Assembly: GCA_946476985.1 (NCBI GenBank)
Contig: CAMKWS010000003.1
Span: forward strand, 109,296-173,295
DNA length: 64,000 bases
Direction of reading: 5' to 3'
Source of the DNA: an uncultured Acetobacteraceae bacterium
GTDB lineage: Bacteria > Pseudomonadota > Alphaproteobacteria > Acetobacterales > Acetobacteraceae
Made by a program: the position numbers and the translations under genes. Shown piece after piece: positions 1 through 9,478 of the stretch (its first letter is position 1; each line of letters opens with the position of its first letter). Below the pieces are notes generated by a model. The model did no database searches. It was not told the DNA's origin and saw only the letters and a program-made list of their open reading frames with translations.

Positions 1-323
1 GCCAAGATATCTTCGTCAGAAGGACGCTTTTCAGAACGTGCCAGGACTTCTCCCTCACGATCATCCGTTGTCCGGCTTTCACCAAAAGAAAGAGTAAAAC
101 GATATCGCTTCGTGGCATCCATAATATACGGAATAGTACTAGTTGCTTTGCCAAAAGCGATTGGCAATACACCAGACGCCAAAGGATCCAAAGTGCCACC
201 ATGCCCCGCCTTACGACCATCAAATGCTCGTAAAAGCTTATTAACCATGTGAGTTGATGTCGGACCCAGTGGCTTATCTAAAATAAGCCACCCATGAATA
301 TCCCTGCCGTTTTTCCGCGCCAT
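1..323 (-). CDS. truB: tRNA pseudouridine(55) synthase TruB, N-terminal part (cut by window edge)
   Basis: The reading frame starts at an ATG at 323 and runs off the left edge, giving about 107 residues. It begins MARKNGRDIHGWLILDKP and contains GHGGTLDPLASGVLP, the TruB active-site motif, with the catalytic aspartate at residue 46. The family isomerises U55 in the T-loop of elongator tRNAs. The start lies 12 bp after the rbfA stop, and the purine-rich end of rbfA (GAAGGAGAGG) can serve as its ribosome binding site. It is the last visible gene of the minus-strand rimP-nusA-infB operon. The identification is certain; the C-terminal PUA-type region is outside the window. Confidence 0.95.
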   Translation of the reverse strand, partial: MARKNGRDIHGWLILDKPLGPTSTHMVNKLLRAFDGRKAGHGGTLDPLASGVLPIAFGKATSTIPYIMDATKRYRFTLSFGESRTTDDREGEVLARSEKRPSDEDIL

Positions 324-335
324 AGCTGGGCTTTA

Positions 336-770
336 TCAGCCCTCTCCTTCATCAGACTGAAGGTCACGCTGCACCTCTGGAAGACGCAAAAGGCTATCAA
401 CCTCCATTGCATGCTCCAACGAAACATCAGGTTGGAAATGCAACTCTGGAACCGTCCGCAGACGCACTGCAGCAGATAGTTTCTTTCTCAAGAAGGGTGC
501 AACACGCTTAAGAGCCGGTAAAACAGCATCAATATCATCACGCCCTAACCGGCTTACAAACACCGTAGCATGCCGCAAATCAGGTGAGACACGAACCTCT
601 GTTACCGTGACCACAACCCCATAGAGCTCTGGATCACGAAACTCTGTTCTCGCAAAAACCTGTGCCAGTACATGCCGCAATTCTTCAGCAACACGCAGCT
701 GGCGAGTACTTGGCCCCGTCAGGCTTTCACCTGACGGGCCTAGCAAGTCAAAGGAAGGCCGTTTCTTCAA
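336..770 (-). CDS. rbfA: 30S ribosome-binding factor RbfA
   Basis: The product of 144 residues is a KH-like small-subunit assembly factor that binds immature 30S particles near the 5' end of 16S rRNA and is needed for cold adaptation in other bacteria. Typical segments are [17 protein letters not shown] near the N terminus, [13 protein letters not shown] in the middle and [19 protein letters not shown] near the end. The start codon is TTG at 770, overlapping the infB stop as TTGA, so translation is probably coupled to infB. An acidic tail (QSDEGEG) follows the domain. It sits between infB and truB in the conserved operon. Confidence 0.95.
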   Translation of the reverse strand: MKKRPSFDLLGPSGESLTGPSTRQLRVAEELRHVLAQVFARTEFRDPELYGVVVTVTEVRVSPDLRHATVFVSRLGRDDIDAVLPALKRVAPFLRKKLSAAVRLRTVPELHFQPDVSLEHAMEVDSLLRLPEVQRDLQSDEGEG

Positions 771-3490
771 GCTGGGATCTCTTCCATCTCAAAGCACTCA
801 ACCACATCCCCTTCACGCAGGTCATTATACCCTGCAAAGGAAAGACCACACTCATAACCACGTGCAACTTCACGCACATCGTCTTTAAAGCGCTTCAGCT
901 GGCTAAGATCACCTTCATGGATCACCACATTCTCACGCAATAGGCGAACACCACAACCACGCTTCACAAGGCCTTCTGTTACGTAACAACCAGCAACCTT
1001 GCCCACCTTGGTAATGCTAAAGACCTGACGAATCTCAGCATAGCCCAAGAATTTCTCACGATGCTTAGGTGCGATACGCCCTTTAACCAGTTTCTCCACA
1101 TCATCAGATACCTGATAAATGATGGAATAATAACGAATATCAACACCGTCACGCTGTGCCAACTCGCGAGCCTGTACAGTCGCACGCACGTTAAAGGCAA
1201 CGATAACTGCGTTAGACGCTTTAGCGAGCTGAACGTCACTCTCTGTGATCTGCCCCACTGTTGCATTCAACACACGAACAGCAACTTCCTCATGAGAAAG
1301 CTTTGTAACCGTTGCCTGGATAGCCTCGGCAGACCCCTGCACGTCAGCTTTCACAATCAAGGCTACTTCTTTCTGCTCACCAGCCTGAATACGCGCCAGC
1401 ATCTGGTCTAAAGTACCACGAGCCGCCACCTGCATAGCCGTTGCTTTCTCGCGAGCTTTCCGCTGACGGAACTCACTAATCTCACGAGCACGGTTTTCAT
1501 TCTCGACAACAACGAACGGAGCCCCAGCATCTGGCACACCATTCATACCTAGAATTTCAACCGGCACAGAAGGACCAGCTTCTTTAGTTTGCTTGCCATG
1601 GTCATTCAGCAGCGCACGAACACGCCCCCAATGAGCCCCAGCAACCACAATATCACTCCGCCGCAGTGTACCTTTTTGGACAAGCACAGTTGCCACGGAA
1701 CCACGACCACGATCCAGACGGCTCTCAATCACAGCCCCCTCTGCCACACGGTTCGGGTTAGCTTTAAGATCAAGAATCTCAGCCTGCAGCAGGATAGCCT
1801 CTAAAAGTTTATCAAGCCCCTCACGTTTCAACGCAGAAACTTCAACTTCCTGAGTATCACCCCCCATGCTCTCGACCACGATTTCATGGTTCAGCAGTTC
1901 GCTACGAACACGGTCAGGGTTAGCACCTGGCTTATCGATCTTGTTAATCGCCACAATAATCGGAGCATCAGCCGCTTTTGCATGCTTAATTGCCTCAATA
2001 GTCTGAGGCATCACGCCATCATCCGCCGCAACGACCAACACCACAATATCTGTGACAGAAGCACCACGAGCACGCATAGACGTAAAAGCTTCATGGCCCG
2101 GCGTATCAATAAACGTCACCTTCTGCTTAGAAGGCAAAGTAACCTGGTATGCACCGATATGCTGGGTAATCCCGCCAGCCTCACCATGAGCAACATCTGT
2201 TGTACGCAAAGAATCAAGCAAGGATGTTTTACCATGGTCAACATGCCCCATCACCGTAACAACCGGTGGACGGGCCTTCATGTCTTCTGGCTTATCCTCG
2301 ATACCCTCGATACCCAATTCAACATCGCTGTCAGCCACACGTTTAATGCGGTGACCGAATTCGCTTACAACAAGCTCTGCTGTATCGCCATCAATGCTCT
2401 GAGCAGCTGTGGCCATCACACCCATTTTCATAAGTGTTTTGATGACCTCACCCTGACGTGCAGCCATACGGTTAGCCAGCTCTGCCACAGAGATTGTCTC
2501 TGGCACAATCACATCACGCACAACACGAACTTGGTCAGAACGCAGACGCTCTAGCTCAGCCTGGCGACGCTCACGATCCCGTTGGCGACGCACAGAAGCC
2601 AACGAACGTGTCTTACCATCATCACCTTCAATCGCAGCGCGAACGTCAATACGACCAGAACGACGATCCTGCCCACCACCGCCACGGCGTGGAGAAGACG
2701 AACGGCGAGACTGCTGAGATGAGCGACGTGCACCACCGCCACCAGAACCGCCGCCACCGCGACGTGGAGACGCAGCGACCTCATCATCCCCGCCACCCGC
2801 ACGGCCACGTAGATGCAGTGTTTCACCCGCACCAGAACGTGAAGAAGAGCGTGAAGATGCTGGTGCCGGATTGACCGGACGACTCGGCATAATGGCCCGC
2901 TCTGCCAATGGCCGAAGACGCTTTGTTGGTTCAGCAAGCTGCACACCACCCACTGTAGAGCTTTTCAGCGGTGGAGGTGTCTGATTAGCCTCTTTCTCGC
3001 GACGCTCAGAAACAGCTTTCCGTGCAGCAGCTTCTTCAGCCTTACGCGCAGCAGCCTCTTCCTGTTCCTGCACACGCTTTGCTTCAGCTTCTGCCTTTTT
3101 ACGAGCTTCTTCCTCAGCAGCTGAGCGGATACGAATCTTCTCAGCTTCTTGGCGGGCAGCCTCTTCAGCTTCCTGACGCTGACGCTGCATCTCTAAAACG
3201 CGCAGACGCTTTTCCTGCTCGGATGCTGTTAGCCCACGAGCACCAGCAACACCACGACCGCCACGGCCACCAGCGGCATTATTACGTTTAGGCTTACGCA
3301 CCTCTACGCGGACCTCCTTAGAGCGCCCATGACTAAAGCTCTGCCTTACAGAGCCTGCATCCACAGTACGCCCAACCTCCTTACGCCCTGCCGGACGCAG
3401 GGAAAGGCGACCTGAGCTTTTGCTCTGCCCTTCTTTCGGGGTTTTCCCCTCTGGAGTTCCGTTCTGGTTGCGCTCGTTGCCGTCGCTCAT
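767..3490 (-). CDS. infB: translation initiation factor IF-2
   Basis: This 907-residue GTPase brings fMet-tRNA to the 30S subunit and promotes subunit joining. The G1 motif GHVDHGKT starts at residue 415, followed by DTPGHEAF (G3) and NKIDKP (G4, about residue 513), then the domains that bind initiator tRNA. The first 300 residues are low complexity: an Ala/Glu/Arg coiled-coil stretch and a Gly/Arg/Ser-rich stretch with RRGGGG-type repeats, as usual for alphaproteobacterial IF-2. I chose the ATG at 3490 (MSDGNERNQ) because AAGGAAC lies just upstream. An in-frame ATG at 3523 would add 11 residues and overlap the upstream gene by 17 bp. The stop overlaps the rbfA start. Confidence 0.96.
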   Translation of the reverse strand: MSDGNERNQNGTPEGKTPKEGQSKSSGRLSLRPAGRKEVGRTVDAGSVRQSFSHGRSKEVRVEVRKPKRNNAAGGRGGRGVAGARGLTASEQEKRLRVLEMQRQRQEAEEAARQEAEKIRIRSAAEEEARKKAEAEAKRVQEQEEAAARKAEEAAARKAVSERREKEANQTPPPLKSSTVGGVQLAEPTKRLRPLAERAIMPSRPVNPAPASSRSSSRSGAGETLHLRGRAGGGDDEVAASPRRGGGGSGGGGARRSSQQSRRSSSPRRGGGGQDRRSGRIDVRAAIEGDDGKTRSLASVRRQRDRERRQAELERLRSDQVRVVRDVIVPETISVAELANRMAARQGEVIKTLMKMGVMATAAQSIDGDTAELVVSEFGHRIKRVADSDVELGIEGIEDKPEDMKARPPVVTVMGHVDHGKTSLLDSLRTTDVAHGEAGGITQHIGAYQVTLPSKQKVTFIDTPGHEAFTSMRARGASVTDIVVLVVAADDGVMPQTIEAIKHAKAADAPIIVAINKIDKPGANPDRVRSELLNHEIVVESMGGDTQEVEVSALKREGLDKLLEAILLQAEILDLKANPNRVAEGAVIESRLDRGRGSVATVLVQKGTLRRSDIVVAGAHWGRVRALLNDHGKQTKEAGPSVPVEILGMNGVPDAGAPFVVVENENRAREISEFRQRKAREKATAMQVAARGTLDQMLARIQAGEQKEVALIVKADVQGSAEAIQATVTKLSHEEVAVRVLNATVGQITESDVQLAKASNAVIVAFNVRATVQARELAQRDGVDIRYYSIIYQVSDDVEKLVKGRIAPKHREKFLGYAEIRQVFSITKVGKVAGCYVTEGLVKRGCGVRLLRENVVIHEGDLSQLKRFKDDVREVARGYECGLSFAGYNDLREGDVVECFEMEEIPA

Positions 3491-3506
3491 AGTTTCTGCC
3501 TGTTCC

Positions 3507-4172
3507 TTACTGCCCATTCTCATTCGGGCCTGGGAGCGAACCTTCGGCCACTCCCTTAAATCTCTTATATTCTGCCTTCAGCCGCTGCGCCAGCACCCCA
3601 GGTGCCATTACAGCATAAACCGCGCGCTCACGCCCAAATGATGCTGCCAGAACTGCGCCTGGCACCCAGACCACCGGGAGCTCCCGATGACCTGACAGCA
3701 AGCGAGTCACCTCATCCTGACTCGCATCTGCCGCACAAATAACAACTCCAACTTTGCCAGAAACGATACGTTCCCGACATTTCTGGAAACCACAAACTGC
3801 TTCTCCAGCGCGTCGGCCCAGACTGATACCATCCAAGAGCCGCTTTGCCAAACCATCCTTAATACGCGCAGAAAAGCTTTCAGGAATCGCAACCTTCTTA
3901 CGCGCCGCACGAGAAAAAGCCCGTGCAAGTTGTGGATCTTCCAACACAACTTTATTTGCACTAAGCCACATCCCCCGCCCAGGAAGACGCGCTGCCAAAT
4001 CTGGCACAACCTCCCCACCTGGCCCGATAACGAATCTAAGCATATGCCTAGGCTCATCATGAGTGCGGCTTAGCAAACAGCGCCGCTGGGAAACAGACTT
4101 ACGCCCCTTCCCCGGCGGGCCATTATCAGTGTCGGCGATCTCAACCTCAGTCGTGATTCGATTCTCCTTCAC
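3507..4172 (-). CDS. YlxR (DUF448) and L7Ae-like two-domain RNA-binding protein
   Basis: The N-terminal half is a YlxR/DUF448 domain ([19 protein letters not shown], then [15 protein letters not shown]). The C-terminal half resembles an L7Ae/L30e RNA-binding fold ([16 protein letters not shown] then [13 protein letters not shown]). This fusion is usual between nusA and infB in Alphaproteobacteria. Its role is not firmly known; YlxR proteins have been tied to RNase P and to nucleoid or transcription control in other bacteria. The start is a GTG at 4172, preceded at a 6-nt spacing by AGAGGGAG inside the end of nusA. A farther ATG at 4199 has no good ribosome binding site. It overlaps nusA by 26 bp, which suggests translational coupling. 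Confidence 0.88.
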   Translation of the reverse strand: MKENRITTEVEIADTDNGPPGKGRKSVSQRRCLLSRTHDEPRHMLRFVIGPGGEVVPDLAARLPGRGMWLSANKVVLEDPQLARAFSRAARKKVAIPESFSARIKDGLAKRLLDGISLGRRAGEAVCGFQKCRERIVSGKVGVVICAADASQDEVTRLLSGHRELPVVWVPGAVLAASFGRERAVYAVMAPGVLAQRLKAEYKRFKGVAEGSLPGPNENGQ

Positions 4173-5718
4173 CGAGCACTCCCTCTGAAGCGGCCTCATC
4201 TACAGACGACTCGCCTTCACCAAACCAGTGAGCACGGGCCGCCATGATGATCTCATTTGCCTCAGCCTCTTCCAGAGGCTCATCGCCACCGAGCATTTCA
4301 ATCAGCTCATCACCAGAAAGGTCAGCCAAATCATCTAAGGTTTTAATGCCTTTCTCTGCCAGCTCAACGAGCGTCTGCAGCGGGAAGACACCCAAAGCCA
4401 CAAGATCATCTGCCACACCCATCTCACGACGGCGCTCATCCAGAGCACGCTCGCGGTTGGCAAGATAGTCGTTCGCACGAGCCATCAATTCTTCAGCAAC
4501 GGCTTCATCAAAACCTTCAATATCATGAAGCTCTGCCGGCTCTGCGTAAGCAAGATCCTCAATGCTATGATAGCCTTCTGTAACCAACAAGCCAGCGATC
4601 ACATCATCGACATCCAGTTCATTGACGAATTGAGACGTCCGCTTACGGAACTCTTCCTGACGACGCTCAGACTCTTCCGCTTCTGTTAGGATATCAATAT
4701 CCCAACGGGTAAGCTGGCTCGCCAGACGAACATTCTGCCCACGACGACCAATCGCTAAGGAAAGCTGTTCATCAGGAACAACAACCTCAACACGCCCAGC
4801 GTCTTCATCCATAACCACTTTGGTTACTTCAGCCGGAGCCAGAGCATTCACCACGAAGGTAGCAGCCTGGGAGCTCCAAGGAATGATATCAATCTTTTCG
4901 CCCTGCAACTCAGCCACAACGGCTTGCACACGAGAACCCCGCATACCCACACAAGCACCGACAGGGTCAATGGATGGATCACGAGATTCCACAGCCATTT
5001 TAGCTCGTGAGCCTGGGTCACGTGCAACGGCCTTAATTTCAATGATACCATCGTAGATCTCGGGCACTTCCTGTGCGAATAGTTTTGCAAGGAACCCAGG
5101 ATGCGTACGGGACAAGAATATCTGCGGCCCACGAGGCTCATCACGTACATCATAAATATATGCACGGATACGATCAGAGTTGCGGAAAGACTCGCGAGGA
5201 ATTAGCTCATCACGACGCAGAAGCCCTTCGGCATGCTCGCCCAGCTCCACCATGAGGTTGCCGTACTCTGTCTGCTTGACCGTCCCATTGATGACTTCAC
5301 CTACGCGGTCTTTGAACTCATCATACTGACGTTTACGCTCATATTCACGCACGCGCTGAACAATAACCTGTTTAGCAGTTTGCGCAGCAATACGCCCGAA
5401 ATCAATTGGAGGAAGAGGGTCAACGATAAATTCACCCACCTGAATCTCAGGCTGGAACTTACGAGCAATTCGCAAAGGAATCTGCGCATCCTCGTTCTCC
5501 ACCTCTTCGACAGCTTCTGTCCAGCGACTTAGGCGAACCTCACCGGTTTTACGATCGATAGTGGCACGAATATCTTTCTCATGCCCATATTTCGCACGAC
5601 CGGCCTTTTGGATAGCTTGCTCCATCGCTTCAAGGACCTGATCGCGGTCAATATTTTTTTCTCTCGAAACCGCATCAGCAACCAAGAGCAGCTCAGGACG
5701 GGTAACAGATGTGTCCAT
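4147..5718 (-). CDS. nusA: transcription termination/antitermination factor NusA
   Basis: The product of 523 residues binds RNA polymerase and nascent RNA and modulates pausing, intrinsic termination and antitermination. The order is N-terminal polymerase-binding domain, S1 domain, two KH domains (GACVGMRGSR near residue 258 and IGRRGQNVRLASQL near 325) and a C-terminal pair of helix-hairpin-helix repeats (DELIEMLGGDEPLEEAEANEII), as in enterobacterial and alphaproteobacterial NusA. The ATG at 5718 (MDTSVTRPELLLVADAV) is preceded by GGAGGT at a 9-nt spacing. An open frame extends farther upstream but is not needed. It lies 34 bp downstream of rimP. Confidence 0.96.
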   Translation of the reverse strand: MDTSVTRPELLLVADAVSREKNIDRDQVLEAMEQAIQKAGRAKYGHEKDIRATIDRKTGEVRLSRWTEAVEEVENEDAQIPLRIARKFQPEIQVGEFIVDPLPPIDFGRIAAQTAKQVIVQRVREYERKRQYDEFKDRVGEVINGTVKQTEYGNLMVELGEHAEGLLRRDELIPRESFRNSDRIRAYIYDVRDEPRGPQIFLSRTHPGFLAKLFAQEVPEIYDGIIEIKAVARDPGSRAKMAVESRDPSIDPVGACVGMRGSRVQAVVAELQGEKIDIIPWSSQAATFVVNALAPAEVTKVVMDEDAGRVEVVVPDEQLSLAIGRRGQNVRLASQLTRWDIDILTEAEESERRQEEFRKRTSQFVNELDVDDVIAGLLVTEGYHSIEDLAYAEPAELHDIEGFDEAVAEELMARANDYLANRERALDERRREMGVADDLVALGVFPLQTLVELAEKGIKTLDDLADLSGDELIEMLGGDEPLEEAEANEIIMAARAHWFGEGESSVDEAASEGVLGEGESNHD

Positions 5719-5752
5719 CAGATCGGACCTCCAACCAGCATAAGACGGGTCA

Positions 5753-6388
5753 TCAGTTCTTCTTCCCCGGCTTTTTGGGTTTAAGCTTTGGTGCACGGCG
5801 CTTTTTGCCGTCATCCTCAGCCTCTTCTTCCTGTGCCACACCAGCCAGCGCAGCACTTGCCTCAATCAACTCATCAGTCAGGACAAGCCGTGCCTTGCGC
5901 ATATCATCCAACGGCAAAGCCACTTCCTGCCCATCATCCAAGCGGAGCAATCCACAGCCTTCACGCATACCCAGAACAATACCGGAAAAACGCTTACGAC
6001 CATCTAGCGGCACCTCAAGCTCCACCTTTGCCAGGTGTCCAGCAAAGCGTTCCCAGTCCTTAGCGCGCGTCAAAGGACGATCAATACCCGCAGAGGAGAC
6101 CTCTAGCATCCACGCTCCCGGGATAGGATCATCCACATCCAAAACAGCCCCAACGGCGTGACTAATCTGCTCACAATCATCAACATTAATGAGCGATCCA
6201 TCAGCGCGGTCAGCCATTACCTGCACGGTCGGCGTTTCATGCCCTAGAACAGATAAACGCACCAACTCATAACCCATATCGGCCAAAGTCGGGGCAATCC
6301 GGTCGGCAATACGCGCCTCTAAGCCGCTAAGGCGGCGAATCCCATGAGCAGCCTCTTCACCTTGAGATAAAGAGCTAACATCAGGCAT
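5753..6388 (-). CDS. rimP: ribosome maturation factor RimP
   Basis: The product of about 211 residues is needed for 30S maturation and binds S12. The N-terminal domain carries the line [20 protein letters not shown], and the typical [19 protein letters not shown] motif follows. The C-terminal SH3-like barrel ([15 protein letters not shown]) ends in a long Lys/Arg/Pro tail. I placed the start at the ATG at 6388. A TTG at 6415 is in frame but falls inside the U-tract of the leader terminator and has no ribosome binding site. The gene heads the rimP-nusA-ylxR-infB-rbfA-truB operon. Confidence 0.93.
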   Translation of the reverse strand: MPDVSSLSQGEEAAHGIRRLSGLEARIADRIAPTLADMGYELVRLSVLGHETPTVQVMADRADGSLINVDDCEQISHAVGAVLDVDDPIPGAWMLEVSSAGIDRPLTRAKDWERFAGHLAKVELEVPLDGRKRFSGIVLGMREGCGLLRLDDGQEVALPLDDMRKARLVLTDELIEASAALAGVAQEEEAEDDGKKRRAPKLKPKKPGKKN

Positions 6389-6413
6389 ATCCGAAGATGT
6401 GGAAAAGTTATCC

Positions 6414-6444
6414 AAAACAAAAAAGGCGGCCCGTCAGGGCCACC
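6414..6444 (-). terminator. intrinsic terminator/attenuator in the rimP leader
   Basis: On the minus strand GGTGGCCC (6444-6437), loop TGAC and GGGCCGCC (6432-6425) form an 8-bp GC-rich stem with one G-U pair, followed directly by TTTTTTGTTTT. No minus-strand gene lies upstream that it could end, and it is only about 25 bp before the rimP start. It is therefore best read as a leader attenuator of the nusA operon. Confidence 0.75.
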
Positions 6445-6475
6445 CCCCAAAAGAGCGGAAAGTGAAAACATACCT

Positions 6476-6504
6476 CTGATACGACAGAGCCATCACCAAT
6501 GCAA
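6476..6504 (-). promoter_or_regulatory. putative sigma-70 promoter of the rimP-nusA operon
   Basis: The minus strand has TTGCAT at 6504-6499, a 17-nt spacer and TATCAG at 6481-6476. Transcription would start near 6469, about 25 nt before the terminator hairpin and 80 nt before the rimP ATG. The assignment is by motif only. Confidence 0.45.
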
Positions 6505-6585
6505 GCACTTCATAATTTCAGAGCATCTCTCTCTATGGAAGTTTTTTAACTTGGCCCTTCCAAAAGAAAATGAGAGTAATTTTTT

Positions 6586-7164
6586 ATGCAAACACCTCCC
6601 CCCGCACCAACACCTCAGCCTAAAAAGCCTTCCCCCTGGCGCTCTGTCGCCCTAGCTGCTGCGGCTGTTGGCCTTGGCTCTACACTCCTAGCTATGAGCC
6701 AAACACACCAGCAACCGGCTCCCTCTCCGAGCGCACAAGCACGTCAACTGCCCCCTGATCTCATGACAGAACCTCTCAGTCTCTCAATGCTCCCTCCTGA
6801 TGAGGCGACACAAGCAGTGGCAAATAGCCGTCTCTCTAACCAAGAAAAAACAAACCTTTTAGCAGCGCTAAAAGATAACCGTGTTCGCATTGCCGCCCTA
6901 CCCATTGCGGATGCTAGCGGACAAACTGGCCATATAATTAGCATCAGCAGTGCAGGGGTAACCCAACAGGTTACTCTCACCCCACAGGCGCAACCGGTTT
7001 ACCTCCCCATCACGCAAGAAGGGATCATCACCATCACGCGTACCAGCCCTCCTCAGCTAGGCCCTACCTCCATTGCAACCTTGAATGTATTTCACGCTGT
7101 TGTCGTATTACCACCACTTACTCCAACGGCGCCTTCACTCTCCGTCCCCGTTATTGTGCAGTAG
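6586..7164 (+). CDS. single-pass membrane protein of unknown function (AAA+ neighbour)
   Basis: I do not recognise this 192-residue protein. It has a Pro/Thr-rich cytoplasmic start, one hydrophobic segment at about residues 20-37 (SVALAAAAVGLGSTLLAM), a Pro/Gln/Ser linker and then a soluble region of about 130 residues ending in a Pro-rich hydrophobic strand pattern. The shape is that of an inner-membrane-anchored periplasmic protein. It precedes the AAA+ gene by 78 bp on the same strand and is probably in the same transcription unit. The divergent neighbour is rimP. Confidence 0.7.
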   Translation: MQTPPPAPTPQPKKPSPWRSVALAAAAVGLGSTLLAMSQTHQQPAPSPSAQARQLPPDLMTEPLSLSMLPPDEATQAVANSRLSNQEKTNLLAALKDNRVRIAALPIADASGQTGHIISISSAGVTQQVTLTPQAQPVYLPITQEGIITITRTSPPQLGPTSIATLNVFHAVVVLPPLTPTAPSLSVPVIVQ

Positions 7165-7242
7165 ACATTCCTGAAAATAGCCCTCTATTCTAGAGAGGAA
7201 ATGACATACTGCCCTCATGCCCAGGCAAGATAATATCGCTTT

Positions 7243-8529
7243 ATGATGAAATCTCTGATCCCATGGCTATCTCGCATGATGCCGCTCATGATGGCGGCAT
7301 TCCTCATTCTTGCTGTTGTACAGCTTGCCATGATGGTTCACATCACTCCCCCAGCACTCCTTCATGCATTTTATGAAGCGATAAACTGGGCACGACCGGG
7401 CTACCTCCCTATTGGGCTTATCTCCCTTGCCCTATCATTTGCAGGGATGGTTTACTATCAATCCTCTGAACGCCTTGCCCTCCGTGGGCTCCGCCATAGA
7501 AAGAGTTTCCTCATGGATGTGCTCAGCCGTCTTACAAATCGTACCGCATTAGAGGAGATGCTCGCACGCCAGCAGCGTGAAAGCGCCCTCAACGCAGAAG
7601 AACTCGCCGCATCCCTACGTGCTCGCGTTATTGGCCAAGATCAGGTCTGTGAGGATATTGCCCAACAGCTCAGACGCCGCTTGGCTTTGCACAACCGCAA
7701 CCGACCCGTAGGTGTTTTTCTACTCGCAGGCCCACCTGGTACAGGTAAGACTTATCTAGCAAAACAAATCGCGCATCAAACAGAACGCCCCTTGCTGCAT
7801 TTCGATATGACGCAAATGTCGAGCCCACATGCAGCAACACAGCTTTTTGGCTCACCTAAAGGATATGTTGGCTCTGACACATTCGGCCGCCTCACCGGCG
7901 GGCTTAAAGAAAGCCCTGATGCTGTTGTGTTGTTGGATGAAATTGAAAAAGCACACCCAGACGTCTTTAAAAAATTCCTCACCGCATGGAATGACGGCTA
8001 CGTTACGGAAGCCTCTACAAATGAGCTCGTCTCCACCACACGGGCTATTTTTGTTCTCACATCGAACGTCGCAACAGAAGCGCTCAGTGCTATTGCCGAA
8101 AAGCGGGCTCACGAGCCCGAGAAAATGCGCGCCGAATCCACCGAAGCTCTTTTACAAGCAGGCTTTGCTCCAGAAGTGCTCAACCGTTTAGATCGTATCT
8201 TCGTCTTCCGCGCCCTTAAAGGACTCGACCTTGCCCGTGTCGCCGCATTAGAGATTGAAGAAATGATCCGTGGCTATGGTCTACATGTCGAAGCAGGCGG
8301 CATTGACCCCGCCCTGCTCTTTGAAATCATGCAAAAACAGCAAAAACTCGGCAGCATGGCTAGCGCACGTGACCTCTTGCGCTCCATTGAAGATATGATC
8401 AGCGACAGCCTCATTACAGCGCGCCAGCAAGGCCATACACATGTCCGCATGGTTATGGGAGATGACGGACGCATTCACGCTGAAACCAGTGAAGAACCGC
8501 AAGAGCGTCTCAACAAGGCCAGCCTGTGA
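7243..8529 (+). CDS. membrane-anchored ClpB/ClpX-like AAA+ ATPase
   Basis: Two hydrophobic segments (about residues 13-35 and 54-72) precede one AAA_2 module that resembles the second ATPase ring of ClpB. Visible motifs are Walker A GPPGTGKT (163-170), the pore-loop motif GSPKGYVG, Walker B VVLLDEIEKAHPDV (about 230), sensor-1 TSN and an arginine-finger region PEVLNRLDRIFVF. A ClpB-type small C-terminal domain (ASARDLLRSIEDMI) follows. There is no first ATPase ring, no N-domain and no ClpP-binding loop that I can see. It probably remodels or unfolds membrane-proximal proteins. The stop overlaps the next start as ATGA, so the two proteins are probably made together. Confidence 0.85.
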   Translation: MMKSLIPWLSRMMPLMMAAFLILAVVQLAMMVHITPPALLHAFYEAINWARPGYLPIGLISLALSFAGMVYYQSSERLALRGLRHRKSFLMDVLSRLTNRTALEEMLARQQRESALNAEELAASLRARVIGQDQVCEDIAQQLRRRLALHNRNRPVGVFLLAGPPGTGKTYLAKQIAHQTERPLLHFDMTQMSSPHAATQLFGSPKGYVGSDTFGRLTGGLKESPDAVVLLDEIEKAHPDVFKKFLTAWNDGYVTEASTNELVSTTRAIFVLTSNVATEALSAIAEKRAHEPEKMRAESTEALLQAGFAPEVLNRLDRIFVFRALKGLDLARVAALEIEEMIRGYGLHVEAGGIDPALLFEIMQKQQKLGSMASARDLLRSIEDMISDSLITARQQGHTHVRMVMGDDGRIHAETSEEPQERLNKASL

Positions 8530-9464
8530 AAAATCTCCTTCACACCTTCACAACCCTATGGCGGCAAGCCCCCCTATGGCGTTTTTGCAGTATTATAGGA
8601 GTGGGCAGCCTCCTTCTGGCAGCCTTTTTCCCTACAGCCTCATTAAAGCAGCTTGTTCCCTGGCTTCCTGGCACTCCTCCTGCAATTTCTCATACAGACA
8701 ATAACACCGATGCTGCGGCACAAGGGGATAATAGTCCAGATGCCACAGGCAATGTTCCTTTCCGCCTGCAATATCCCGACCTCACAGCAAGCTTACAAAA
8801 CACCATTACTCTCGCTGGCCATATATTCCCCCTCCCTAAAGGAGAATGGCACCCGGTCCTCGCTGCACAAATAACAGACAGCTCCCCATTTTCCTTTTTA
8901 ACGCTCATCCGCACAGATCACGGCGCCATTACAGGAATGGTCATCGCACAGGCCACCCAGCAAGCTGTGCCACTTTTACAAGTGAGCAGCTTAACCAACG
9001 CCTGCCATGATGACCGCAACTATTTCAACAATGCCCCACCTACATCTCCAACACAGGATGACTGCGCCGCCCTTGGCCTTGCCTTACTGCATGGAGATAT
9101 CCTCAGCAGCAATCCCTTCATTAACGAATCGATCGCCCGCCTACGTGCAACTGGCTTCCCCGTCCCCCCATTGCTAATTAGTGCCATATGGCGCCATGTT
9201 GAAAGCACTGCGGACGGCAAAGCGCAAGCCGGCTCTATGGATGTCCTCATCCCACCGCTTGACCCAACAACACATCAAATGCTGGCACCAACAGAGGCAT
9301 GGCGAAAAGATACGCTTGCCTCTCACCCCATCGCACGAAACTTCATTTCAAAAGCACGACACTGGCTCCCACATTGGCAGACAGCACTTCGGCTCGGCTT
9401 TAATAATCGTCTTGATGAAGCGTCTCTACCACCGCAAATTCTACAAGATCCAGAAGCCCCTTAA
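8526..9464 (+). CDS. single-pass membrane protein of unknown function (coupled to AAA+ gene)
   Basis: This 312-residue protein was not recognised. An N-terminal hydrophobic segment at about residues 19-37 follows a short basic leader, so most of the chain is probably periplasmic. Two cysteines (in NACHDDRNYF and DDCAALGLALLHGD) could form a disulfide. The C-terminal part contains HWLPHWQTALRLGFNN. It overlaps the AAA+ gene by 4 bp and converges on the ABC importer with a 14-bp gap. With the two upstream genes it makes a small envelope system of unknown function. Confidence 0.7.
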   Translation: MKNLLHTFTTLWRQAPLWRFCSIIGVGSLLLAAFFPTASLKQLVPWLPGTPPAISHTDNNTDAAAQGDNSPDATGNVPFRLQYPDLTASLQNTITLAGHIFPLPKGEWHPVLAAQITDSSPFSFLTLIRTDHGAITGMVIAQATQQAVPLLQVSSLTNACHDDRNYFNNAPPTSPTQDDCAALGLALLHGDILSSNPFINESIARLRATGFPVPPLLISAIWRHVESTADGKAQAGSMDVLIPPLDPTTHQMLAPTEAWRKDTLASHPIARNFISKARHWLPHWQTALRLGFNNRLDEASLPPQILQDPEAP

Positions 9465-9478
9465 ATAGGACATCTTCC

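Noticed and set aside
1886..2554. 222-codon plus-strand open frame inside infB
   Set aside because: It is antisense to the well-conserved GTPase domain of IF-2, has no ribosome binding site and reads as His/Thr/Asn-rich sequence without any domain.
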